From: Pannonibacter tanglangensis
Lineage (GTDB): Bacteria; Pseudomonadota; Alphaproteobacteria; Rhizobiales; Stappiaceae
DNA length: 64,000 bases
NCBI RefSeq assembly: GCF_009915685.1
Contig: NZ_JAABLP010000003.1
Reading direction: 5' to 3' (one strand)
The position numbers and the translations under genes are program-made. Numbering within the stretch: position 1 is the stretch's first letter; each line of letters begins with the position of its first letter. Shown piece after piece: positions 42,211-49,597 of this stretch. The notes beneath the pieces are model-generated. The model searched no databases. It was given only the letters and a program-made list of their open reading frames with translations, and had not been told where the DNA came from.

Positions 42211-43485
42211 ATGAACATCTTCCTCATCGGTTCCGGTGGACGGGAACACGCCCTCGCCTGGGCCATTGCCGCCTCGCCGCTGACCACCCGTCTCTACGCG
42301 GCCCCGGCCAATGCCGGGATTGCCGAGGAGGCCCAGCCCGTGAAGGTGGACGTCTCCGACCCGGAAGCCGTGATTGCCTTCTGCCGGGAAAACGCGATCG
42401 ACCTCGTCGTGGTGGGTCCGGAGGGGCCGCTGGTGGCGGGCCTCGTCGACCATCTCGCGGCCGCCGGCATCCGTGCCTTCGGTCCGGGCCGCGCGGCGGC
42501 CCAGCTGGAGGGCTCGAAGGGCTACACCAAGGATCTCTGCGCCGAGGCTGGCATTCCGACCGCAGCCTATCGCCGGTTCACCGACCGCGATGCGGCCCTT
42601 GCCCATGTGCGGGCCACCGGCGCGCCGATCGTCGTGAAGGCGGATGGCATCGCAGCCGGCAAGGGCGTGGTGGTGGCGATGACGCTGGCCGAGGCGGAAG
42701 ACGCCATCCGCGCGTGCTTTGACGGCAGCTTCGGGGCGGCCGGTGCCGAGGTGGTGGTCGAGGAGTTCATGACCGGCGAGGAAGCGAGCTTCTTCGTGCT
42801 CTCCGACGGCCGCACGGCACTGCCCCTCGCCACCGCGCAGGACCACAAGCGCGTCTTCGACGGCGACGAGGGCCCGAACACCGGCGGCATGGGGGCCTAT
42901 TCCCCGGCGCCGGTGATGACGCCGGAGATGGTCGCGCGCACGATGGCCGAGATCATCCAGCCGACGATCGACGCGATGGCGCGGCGGGGCACCCCGTTCC
43001 GCGGCGTGCTCTTTGCCGGGCTGATGATCACGGACACCGGCCCCCGGCTGATCGAGTACAACACCCGCTTCGGCGATCCCGAATGCCAGGTGCTGATGAT
43101 GCGTCTCAAGGACGACATCGTCACCCTGATGCTGGCGACCATCGACGGCACGCTGGACAAGATGTCGGTGCGCTGGCGCGACGAGGTGGCCCTGACCGTG
43201 GTGCTGGCGGCCAACGGCTATCCGGGCGACTACGCGAAGGGCACCGAGATCCGCGGGATCGCGGGAGCCGATGCCCTTGAGGATGTCAAGGTGTTCCACG
43301 CCGGCACGACCTCGGATGGCACGCGCATCCTGGCAAACGGCGGACGGGTGCTGAACGTGACGGCCCTCGGCCGCAGCGTCGCCGAGGCGCAGGCGCGCGC
43401 CTATGCGGCCGTCGACAAGATCGACTGGCCGGACGGCTTCTGCCGCCGCGACATCGGGTGGCGTGCCATTGCACGCGAAACGTGA
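42211..43485 (+). CDS. purD: Phosphoribosylamine--glycine ligase (GAR synthetase)
   Basis: ATP-grasp enzyme for step two of purine synthesis. The 424 residues begin MNIFLIGSGGREHALAWAI, with DLVVVGPEGPLVAGL, GPGRAAAQLEGSKGYTKDLC, PIVVKADGIAAGKGVVVA, the AQDHKRVFDGDEGPNTGGMGAYSP active-site block (about residues 211-234) and YNTRFGDPECQVLM. ATG at 42211 follows AAAGGGATC. A frame continuing upstream of it is only shadow of the GNAT gene. Confidence 0.97.
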   Translation: MNIFLIGSGGREHALAWAIAASPLTTRLYAAPANAGIAEEAQPVKVDVSDPEAVIAFCRENAIDLVVVGPEGPLVAGLVDHLAAAGIRAFGPGRAAAQLEGSKGYTKDLCAEAGIPTAAYRRFTDRDAALAHVRATGAPIVVKADGIAAGKGVVVAMTLAEAEDAIRACFDGSFGAAGAEVVVEEFMTGEEASFFVLSDGRTALPLATAQDHKRVFDGDEGPNTGGMGAYSPAPVMTPEMVARTMAEIIQPTIDAMARRGTPFRGVLFAGLMITDTGPRLIEYNTRFGDPECQVLMMRLKDDIVTLMLATIDGTLDKMSVRWRDEVALTVVLAANGYPGDYAKGTEIRGIAGADALEDVKVFHAGTTSDGTRILANGGRVLNVTALGRSVAEAQARAYAAVDKIDWPDGFCRRDIGWRAIARET

Positions 43486-43549
43486 GGTGTCCGGGATCAC
43501 GGTGACGCGCTTGCCTCCGTTTTGACCATGATGCGCAGGACGGGAGGTT

Positions 43550-43593
43550 GTGCAACCCCGTCTTGCAGGCCCGGCCCAACGGCGGGGTTGCAC
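43550..43593. repeat. 11-bp inverted repeat downstream of purD
   Basis: GTGCAACCCCG (43550-43560) pairs perfectly with CGGGGTTGCAC (43583-43593) across 22 nt. It lies 65 nt after purD and about 57 nt before the hydrolase start. No T-run, so not a standard terminator; candidate operator or leader hairpin. Confidence 0.5.
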
Positions 43594-43650
43594 GGGCGGT
43601 CGCCTGGCGACAGGCTTACGGGGTGAGACACCTCCCCCGGAGCCGCGCCC

Positions 43651-44571
43651 GTGCAGCCAGACCGATCCGCCGCCACCCGTTCCCTTTTCCCGCAAGACTT
43701 TGACCGCATTGAGATCTCGGGGCGCCGGGGCCGCATCTGCGGGCGCATGGGGGGGGACGGTCCGCCGCTGCTCCTGCTGCATGGCTTTCCGCAGACCCAC
43801 GTGATGTGGCATCCGCTGGCCGGCGCATTGGCGCGACACTTTCGCGTGATCCTGCCGGACCTGCCGGGATATGGCGAGAGCGACCTGCCCGAGGGCGGCC
43901 CCGAGGCGATGGGCAAGCGGGAGGTCGCGCGGGACCTTGTGGCGCTGATGCAGGAGCTCGGTCATGCCTCCTTCCTGCTGTGCGGGCATGACCGCGGCGG
44001 TCGGGTGGCCTACCGGATGGCCCTGGACCACCCGCAGGCGGTCCGCCGGATCGCCGTGCTCGACATCCTGCCGACGCAGGCCTACTGGCAGCGCATGGAC
44101 CGCGCCTTTGCCCTGAAGGTCTATCACTGGGCGTTCCTGGCCCAGCCGGAGCCCCTGCCCGAACGGCTGATCGCGGCGGCTCCGGAGTTCTATCTCGACC
44201 ACACGATGGCAAGCTGGACGGGGCGGCGCGATCTCTCCGCCTTCGCCCCCGAGGCGCTGGCTGCCTATCGCACGGCCTTTGCCGCCAGCGACCGGATCCG
44301 GGCCGCCTGCCAGGACTACCGGGCGGGCGCGACGGTGGACCTTGCCCATGACGAGGCCGATCTTGCCGCCGGGCACCGCATCACGGCGCCGCTCTGCGTG
44401 CTGTGGGGCGGACATGGCATTGCGCCCGGCGCCGGCACGCCGCTGGATGTCTGGCGCCAGTGGGCAACCGACGTGTCAGGCTCGGCGATTGACAGCGGCC
44501 ACTTCCTTGTCGAAGAAAACCCGGCCGCAACCCTTGCGGCCCTGCTGCCCTTCCTCTTGGCGGCGGCGTGA
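43651..44571 (+). CDS. Alpha/beta hydrolase, fluoroacetate/haloacetate-dehalogenase-like
   Basis: Alpha/beta-fold hydrolase of 306 residues. It carries the residues that define fluoroacetate dehalogenases: nucleophile Asp and two Arg in CGHDRGGRVAYRMALDHP (about residues 110-127), the halide-binding His-Trp in VYHWAFLAQPEP (about 156), Tyr in CQDYRAG (about 221), and the catalytic His in DSGHFLVEE (about 288). The HGFPQTHVMWH oxyanion block is also present. GTG start at 43651 with GGAG 9 nt upstream. True substrate not known; related enzymes also act on other esters or epoxides. It is 36 nt from the patatin gene in the same direction. Confidence 0.85.
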   Translation: MQPDRSAATRSLFPQDFDRIEISGRRGRICGRMGGDGPPLLLLHGFPQTHVMWHPLAGALARHFRVILPDLPGYGESDLPEGGPEAMGKREVARDLVALMQELGHASFLLCGHDRGGRVAYRMALDHPQAVRRIAVLDILPTQAYWQRMDRAFALKVYHWAFLAQPEPLPERLIAAAPEFYLDHTMASWTGRRDLSAFAPEALAAYRTAFAASDRIRAACQDYRAGATVDLAHDEADLAAGHRITAPLCVLWGGHGIAPGAGTPLDVWRQWATDVSGSAIDSGHFLVEENPAATLAALLPFLLAAA

Positions 44572-44607
44572 TCGCGGGCGGCTGCCCGCGCAGCAGGAGA
44601 TGAGCGG

Positions 44608-45444
44608 ATGTCCAGACCCAGGATCGGCCTCGCCCTCGGTGGCGGCGGGGCGCGCGGCATGTCGCACATTCCCGTGCTGCAGGCCTTCGACGACCTCGGC
44701 GTGAAACCCGACGTGATCGCGGGCTCGTCCATCGGCGCCCTGCTTGGTGCCGGCTATGCGGCCGGCCTGAGCGGCAACGAGCTGCACGAGCTTGCCGTCT
44801 CGACCTTCCGCAACCGCAATGCGCTGCTCGCCAAGCTCTGGCAGCTGCGTCCGCGCCGCATCGCCGATGTCTTCGGTGGCGGCATCGGCCAGTTCGACCC
44901 GCTCAAGGTGCTGCACCTGTTCGCCGGCGGACGGCTGCCGGACCGGTTCGAGGATCTGAAGATCCCGCTGACGGTGGTTGCAACCGATTTCTACGGCTGC
45001 GCGGAGATCGACATCCAGACCGGCCCGCTGGCCCCGGCCATTGCCGCCTCGATCGCCATTCCGGCCGTGTTCCGCCCGGTGAAGCTGCAGGGCAAGGTGC
45101 TGATCGACGGCGGCGTGGCCAATCCGCTGCCCTTCGACCGGCTGCCCGACACCTGCGACATCATCGTGGCGGCCGACGTGGTCGGCGTGCCGGTGCCGCG
45201 TCCGGGCAAGCATCTGCCGACGACGCTGGATGCACTGTTCGGGGCCTCGCAGATCCTGATGCGGTCGATCACCCAGGAAAAGCTCAAGCAGCGCGAACCC
45301 GACGTGATCGTCCGACCGGATGTGGGCAACATCCGCGTGCTCGACTTCATGAAAACCCGGGGGGTGCTGGACGCGGCAGCCCCCTTGCGGGAAGAGGTCA
45401 AGCGGCGGCTGACAGCTGCACTCGATAAGCAGCTTTCACAATAA
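44608..45444 (+). CDS. Patatin-like phospholipase family protein
   Basis: Serine-Asp dyad lipase of 278 residues. The oxyanion loop is GLALGGGGARGMSHIPVL (about residues 6-23), the nucleophile elbow IAGSSIGALLGAGYAAG (G-x-S-x-G, about 38-54), and the catalytic Asp is in LIDGGVANPLPFDRL (DGG, about 167). It resembles the RssA/NTE-type bacterial patatins; no signal peptide, so intracellular. ATG with AGGAG upstream. The terminator-like hairpin at 45490 follows. Confidence 0.92.
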   Translation: MSRPRIGLALGGGGARGMSHIPVLQAFDDLGVKPDVIAGSSIGALLGAGYAAGLSGNELHELAVSTFRNRNALLAKLWQLRPRRIADVFGGGIGQFDPLKVLHLFAGGRLPDRFEDLKIPLTVVATDFYGCAEIDIQTGPLAPAIAASIAIPAVFRPVKLQGKVLIDGGVANPLPFDRLPDTCDIIVAADVVGVPVPRPGKHLPTTLDALFGASQILMRSITQEKLKQREPDVIVRPDVGNIRVLDFMKTRGVLDAAAPLREEVKRRLTAALDKQLSQ

Positions 45445-45489
45445 GCCGCAGTGATGACCATGAAGGAATTGACAGTAACTGCAAAAAAT

Positions 45490-45514
45490 TTGACGCGCTT
45501 CTGCGTCAGTTTTT
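45490..45514 (+). terminator. Short rho-independent terminator after the patatin gene
   Basis: TGACGC-gcttct-GCGTCA hairpin followed by GTTTTTC. A larger nested inverted repeat TTTGACG/CGTCAAA encloses it (45489-45521). Confidence 0.7.
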
Positions 45515-45529
45515 CGTCAAATACACGAT

Positions 45530-45547
45530 TTTAACCTTAGATTAACC
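45530..45547 (+). promoter_or_regulatory. Perfect CtrA-binding site
   Basis: TTTAACCTTAGATTAACC contains TTAA-N7-TTAA followed by CC, the full alphaproteobacterial CtrA box (TTAAC-type half sites). It lies 43 bp upstream of the 117-codon gene at 45590, a normal position for promoter control by the cell-cycle regulator CtrA. Confidence 0.75.
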
Positions 45548-45589
45548 TGTGATTCGGACGATAGGGGCATATCCAGAAGGAGAAAGCGG

Positions 45590-45943
45590 ATGAACCGCGT
45601 GGCCCCAGACACCCTCAACGAGGACGCCTGTCCCGTCTCAGAAGAGACATTCCAGGCTCTCATGCGCCAGAATGCCGCCTCGGCCGCGTCTGTCGCAGTT
45701 GGCCTGCCCGAAGACCAGCGCGCGCGCCTGGCCGTGTTCTGTTACCGCAAGGCGCATCTCAGGTCGCTCGGCTTCGCCATCGCGGCGAGCTGCAGCCGGC
45801 GCGCCCTGGTCGAGGAAGCCGGTCACGCCGGCGAGCTTCTCTTTCAGCAATCCCGCAACAGGCCGGCAAATGCCGGCTCGGAACCCTATCTGGCGGCCCG
45901 TGCCCAGCGCCGGCCCGTCACGCTTTGCAGCATCAAGGGGTAG
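45590..45943 (+). CDS. Uncharacterised 117-residue protein behind a CtrA box
   Basis: I do not recognise this protein. It begins MNRVAPDTLNEDACPVSEETF and is Ala/Arg rich, with a helical middle (CYRKAHLRSLGFAIAASC, about residues 56-73) and a basic C-terminal part ending RPVTLCSIKG. Four Cys are scattered; no signal peptide or membrane helix. The ATG is preceded by AGAAGGAGAAAG, an excellent Shine-Dalgarno. It has its own promoter region with a perfect CtrA site and its own strong terminator (45969-46027), so it is a real monocistronic unit, possibly cell-cycle regulated. Confidence 0.75.
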   Translation: MNRVAPDTLNEDACPVSEETFQALMRQNAASAASVAVGLPEDQRARLAVFCYRKAHLRSLGFAIAASCSRRALVEEAGHAGELLFQQSRNRPANAGSEPYLAARAQRRPVTLCSIKG

Positions 45944-45968
45944 GTAATCCTCCCGCCTGCCCCCGACT

Positions 45969-46027
45969 GGCGCCGCTCCGACCGTTCTCCCGAGGTCTTC
46001 CAATCCGGAGCGGCGCCCCCTTTTTTT
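45969..46027 (+). terminator. Strong terminator after the 117-codon gene
   Basis: GGCGCCGCTCCG (45969-45980) pairs with CGGAGCGGCGCC (46006-46017), followed by CCC and seven T. Confidence 0.85.
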
Positions 46028-46064
46028 CAGACGTCAACCCGGCCCCGCTGGCGGCCCTCCCGTC

Positions 46065-46550
46065 TCAGTCCGGATCGCGACGATCCCGGAAGAAGGACCG
46101 GAGCAGGTCCGCCGCCTCCCTTTCCGCAAATCCCGAATAGACATCCGGCGCATGGTGACAGGTGGGCTGGTTGTAGAAACGCACGCCGTGATCCACCGCA
46201 CCGCCCTTGGGGTCGCCGGCGCCGTAATAGAGACGCCGGAGGCGGGCAAAGGAGATGGCTCCGGCGCACATGGCACAGGGCTCCAGCGTCACGTAGAGGT
46301 CAGCCCCCGGCAGCCGCTGCGATCCGACGGCGGCACAGGCAAGGCGGATGGCCAGGACTTCGGCATGGGCGGTGGGGTCGTTCAGCTCCAGCGTGCGGTT
46401 GCCGGCTGCAGCCAGGACCGCACCGTCACGCACGATCACCGCCCCGACCGGCACCTCGCCGCGCGCCGCCGCCGCCCGCGCCTGCGCCAGTGCAAGGTCC
46501 ATGAAGCCGGAGACCGGACCCGCAGGGCCTGGCCTGAACGTCTCTGCCAT
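46065..46550 (-). CDS. tadA: tRNA-specific adenosine deaminase / nucleoside deaminase (TadA-like)
   Basis: Zinc deaminase that converts the wobble A34 of tRNA-Arg(ACG) to inosine. The 161 residues have the zinc motif PTAHAEVLAIRLA (HAE, about residues 61-63) and TLEPCAMCAGAISFARLRRLYYGA (PCxxC), then the TadA-type tail GAVDHGVRFYNQPTCHHAPDVYSGFAEREAADLLRSFF. ATG at 46550 rather than an upstream start that lacks similarity. Divergent from the pseudouridine synthase gene, 145 bp apart; such linkage is common in alphaproteobacteria. Confidence 0.95.
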   Translation of the reverse strand: MAETFRPGPAGPVSGFMDLALAQARAAAARGEVPVGAVIVRDGAVLAAAGNRTLELNDPTAHAEVLAIRLACAAVGSQRLPGADLYVTLEPCAMCAGAISFARLRRLYYGAGDPKGGAVDHGVRFYNQPTCHHAPDVYSGFAEREAADLLRSFFRDRRDPD

Positions 46551-46695
46551 GTCGTTTCCTGCCTCGTTTGCCGGCACCACCCGACGGGCATCCGGCTCCC
46601 GTCCTATAAACCATCTGCACCATCGCCCAAGCAAATTGCGGCGGAGCTGCATTTGTCCGATTCCTAAAGGCAGCAAGCTCTGCTATGAGGCGGGA

Positions 46696-48561
46696 ATGAC
46701 CGACAAGAAAACCCCTTCACGGCCCCGCGGCGGCAAGCCCGGCGGTCCGTCCCGCCGTACGGGCGCCCCTTCCGGCGCCCGTCCCCCCCGTTTCTCCGGC
46801 CCGCGCGCCGAGGGCGATGACGCCCCGCGCCGCAGCCGTGCGCCCCGCCCCGACCAGGGCGAGCGCGGCGCCGGCGGCCCGAAGCGCAGCCCCCGCCCGG
46901 ACGGCGAGCGCCCGGCGCGCACCGGTCGCCCGTCGGGTGACCGCCCGATGGCCTCGCGCCCGTCGGGCCCGCGCGCCGGCGCACGTGACAGGACGGACGA
47001 GGCGCAGCCGCGCAGCCCCCGCAAGGCGTCCGATCCGGCACCGGCCATTTCCTTTGCCGGCGAGGCAGAGCGCATCGCCAAGGTGATGGCGCGCGCCGGC
47101 CTCTGCTCGCGGCGCGACGCCGAGGCCTGGGTGCTCGAGGGCCGGGTCAGCGTCAACGGCACCGTGCTGACGACGCCGGCGGTGACCGTGACCGAGGATG
47201 ACGTGATCCTGGTCGACGGCCAGCCGATGCCGCAGAAGGAGCGGACCCGCCTGTGGCTCTATCACAAGCCGCGCGGCCTCGTGACCACGAACCACGACCC
47301 GGAAGGCCGTCCGACCGTGTTCGACGCCCTGCCGAAGGAACTGCCCCGGGTGCTGACCGTCGGCCGGCTCGACATCAACACCGAAGGCCTGCTGCTGCTG
47401 ACCAATGACGGCGGCCTCGCCCGCGTGCTGGAGCTGCCGGCGACCGGCTGGCTGCGCCGCTACCGGGTGCGCGCCTTCGGGGCCGTGACCCAGGAGCAGC
47501 TCAACGGCCTGATCGACGGACTGGCCATCGACGGCGTGCTGTATTCCGGCATCGAGGCCACGCTCGACAAGGTGCAGGGCGACAACGTCTGGCTGACCGT
47601 CGGCCTGCGCGAAGGCAAGAACCGCGAGGTCAAGCGCGTGCTCGAGCACCTGGGCCTGGCGGTGAACCGGCTGATCCGCGTGTCCTTCGGACCGTTCCAG
47701 CTGCTCGACCTCGAGGAGGGCGCCGTGCGCGAGATCCGCGGCCGCGTCCTGCGCGAGCAGCTCGGCGAGAAGCTGGCCTCGGCGGCCGGCGCCGATTTCG
47801 AGGCGCCGATCCTGACCCAGATGCCGGAAGACGGCGCGGAGAAGCCGAAGAAGAAGAAGCCCGGCGTCGGCGGGGACCGCAAGACCAAGGGCGAGTGGAT
47901 GACCGCGCGGGAAGGCGCCGAGGCGGTCGGCAACCGCAAGTCCGGAGGCCGCAAGCCGGTCAGCCGCGACGGCCGCCGTGACGAGGGCGACCGCGCCCCG
48001 GCACAACGGCCGCAGAAGGTCTCCCCGCGCAGCCGGTTCCGCCTGACCAGCGAGCCGCGCCCTGCCCCCGCCTTCGAGCGGCCGGAACGGGAAAAGCCGA
48101 AGCGCCGGATCTGGAGCGAAGACGGGCTGGTCGACGACAAGCAGCAGGAATCGCGCATGGGCGCACGCCGCCCGGCAGGCCGAGACCGGGACGAGGACGG
48201 TGGCCGCGACAGCGGACCGCGTCCGTTCGGCCCGCGCGGCGGCGACGACCGGCCGCCGGAGCGCGGGGGCGACCGGCCCTTCGGGCGCGGCGGAGACCGT
48301 CCGTTTGCCCGGGGCGGCGACCGACCGGGACCGCGGGACGGCGGGCGCGATGCCGACAGGCCGGACCGGCCCCCGTTCCGGGGTGGCCCGCGCGGCGCAG
48401 GGCCGGCCGGCAAAGGTCCAGGCCGCAAGGGTCCGGGCGGCGGTTTCGGGGGCAAGGGCTTCGGCGGCAAGGGCTTCGGGGGCAAGGGCTTCGGTGACCG
48501 GCCGTCCGGCTCGCGTCCGCCTGCCGGCAAGGGCGGGCCTCGTCCGCGCGGCCGTTCGTGA
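46696..48561 (+). CDS. RluB-type pseudouridine synthase with long disordered tails
   Basis: Modifies 23S rRNA uridine (RluB/E/F group). The 621 residues divide into an N-terminal Pro/Arg/Gly tail (about 1-120), an S4 RNA-binding domain (ERIAKVMARAGLCSRRDAEAWV, about 127-190), the catalytic domain with VGRLDINTEGLLLLTNDGG (catalytic Asp about 225) to about residue 360, and a about 260-residue C-terminal tail rich in Arg, Gly, Asp and Pro with RGGDRPFG-type and GGKGFG repeats. The family is usually 250-350 residues, so the tails are exceptional. The repeats at 48451-48495 are tandem at DNA level. Confidence 0.93.
   Translation: MTDKKTPSRPRGGKPGGPSRRTGAPSGARPPRFSGPRAEGDDAPRRSRAPRPDQGERGAGGPKRSPRPDGERPARTGRPSGDRPMASRPSGPRAGARDRTDEAQPRSPRKASDPAPAISFAGEAERIAKVMARAGLCSRRDAEAWVLEGRVSVNGTVLTTPAVTVTEDDVILVDGQPMPQKERTRLWLYHKPRGLVTTNHDPEGRPTVFDALPKELPRVLTVGRLDINTEGLLLLTNDGGLARVLELPATGWLRRYRVRAFGAVTQEQLNGLIDGLAIDGVLYSGIEATLDKVQGDNVWLTVGLREGKNREVKRVLEHLGLAVNRLIRVSFGPFQLLDLEEGAVREIRGRVLREQLGEKLASAAGADFEAPILTQMPEDGAEKPKKKKPGVGGDRKTKGEWMTAREGAEAVGNRKSGGRKPVSRDGRRDEGDRAPAQRPQKVSPRSRFRLTSEPRPAPAFERPEREKPKRRIWSEDGLVDDKQQESRMGARRPAGRDRDEDGGRDSGPRPFGPRGGDDRPPERGGDRPFGRGGDRPFARGGDRPGPRDGGRDADRPDRPPFRGGPRGAGPAGKGPGRKGPGGGFGGKGFGGKGFGGKGFGDRPSGSRPPAGKGGPRPRGRS
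48451..48495. repeat. 15-bp tandem repeat encoding GKGFG units
   Basis: GGCAAGGGCTTCGGN three times in tandem (48451, 48466, 48481), inside the disordered C-terminal tail of the pseudouridine synthase gene. Confidence 0.85.
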
Positions 48562-48581
48562 CACGCTGAGGCCGGACCGTC

Positions 48582-49154
48582 ATGCGCATCATCGCCGGAC
48601 GCTTCAAGGGCATGGCGCTTGCGACGCCGAAGTCGGACGCCACGCGGCCGACCAGTGACCGCCTGCGGGAAACGATCTTCAACATCCTGGCGCATGGCAT
48701 CGGTTTCGATGTGGAGGGCGCCCGGGTGCTGGACCTGTTTGCCGGCACGGGCGCGCTCGGGTTCGAGGCCATCAGCCGCGGTGCCCGGCACGCGACCTTC
48801 GTGGAGGAGGCCGTCGAGCCGCGCGGCGTGATCCGTCGCAACATGGAACAGATGGGACTGAACGGCGCAGCGAAGATCCTGCGCCGCGATGCCACCCGCC
48901 TGGGCGATGCGGGCACGATCGAACCCTTCGACCTGCTGTTCGCCGATCCGCCCTATGACAAGGGTCTCGGCGAACTGGCGCTGGCCTCGGCCCTGGCCGG
49001 AGGCTGGCTCAGGTCCGGAGCGACCTGCGTGCTGGAGGAGCGGGCAGGCGCTGCCATCGCCTTGCCGGCCGGCTTCGATCTTCTCGACCAGCGCAGCGCC
49101 GGCGACAGCCAGGTGCTGTTCCTTCGGGCGGGTCAACGTCCCGACAAGAGCTGA
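48582..49154 (+). CDS. rsmD: 16S rRNA (guanine(966)-N(2))-methyltransferase
   Basis: SAM-dependent methyltransferase acting on G966 of 16S rRNA. The 190 residues begin MRIIAGRFKGMALATPKSDATRPTSDRLRETIFNIL, the classic RsmD N terminus, with the SAM loop VLDLFAGTGALGFEAISRGA (about residues 48-67) and the catalytic LFADPPYDKGL (DPPY, about 124). It follows the pseudouridine synthase gene by 20 nt, pairing two rRNA-modification genes. Confidence 0.96.
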   Translation: MRIIAGRFKGMALATPKSDATRPTSDRLRETIFNILAHGIGFDVEGARVLDLFAGTGALGFEAISRGARHATFVEEAVEPRGVIRRNMEQMGLNGAAKILRRDATRLGDAGTIEPFDLLFADPPYDKGLGELALASALAGGWLRSGATCVLEERAGAAIALPAGFDLLDQRSAGDSQVLFLRAGQRPDKS

Positions 49155-49597
49155 AGTCGTTTTTGCGCGGCCCGGCCCCTGTTGCTTGGGACGGCCGGGA
49201 CGGGGCTCGATGTCCCAACAAGATCTCGCCACATGCCGAGCCGCTGCCGCAGTCTTCCCGACTGCGCGACGACAGTTTTGTGACGTGGATCAACGAAGGT
49301 CTCCGGACGCCCGTGTCGCGATTTTTTGCAGTGACGATTGCGAAAGAGGCAAACGGCAGCCCATAAACTATGCATCCGTGCCGCATTTTGCCGCATCGCA
49401 ACAGTCGAGATCTGCAGATGTTGCGTTTTTGCATCGCTCGCCGCAAATAGGCACTGCGCCCTGAACTTCCCGGTAGCCAAACCGGGATCACGAATTATCC
49501 TCGGGATCAGGTGGTGGACACTTTCATCAACGTGACTCCGGATTCTTGCCAAGGCATGTTCCGCAGGGTCACAGTTGGCAAGCATGGGGAAAATTCA
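49155..49597 (+). promoter_or_regulatory. Long porin upstream region
   Basis: No gene supported in 443 bp. A TTGCGT (about 49422) / AAATAG (about 49446) pair with 18-bp spacing is a weak promoter candidate. A CTTGCCAA (49545-49552) / TTGGCAAG (49575-49582) inverted repeat lies just before the porin Shine-Dalgarno and could form a leader hairpin. Confidence 0.45.

Noticed and set aside
46717..48564. Long minus-strand frame opposite the pseudouridine synthase gene
   Set aside because: Antisense shadow of low-complexity repeats.
49511..49597. Earlier in-frame start for the porin
   Set aside because: It would add 29 residues before a clear signal peptide; the ATG at 49598 has its own Shine-Dalgarno.
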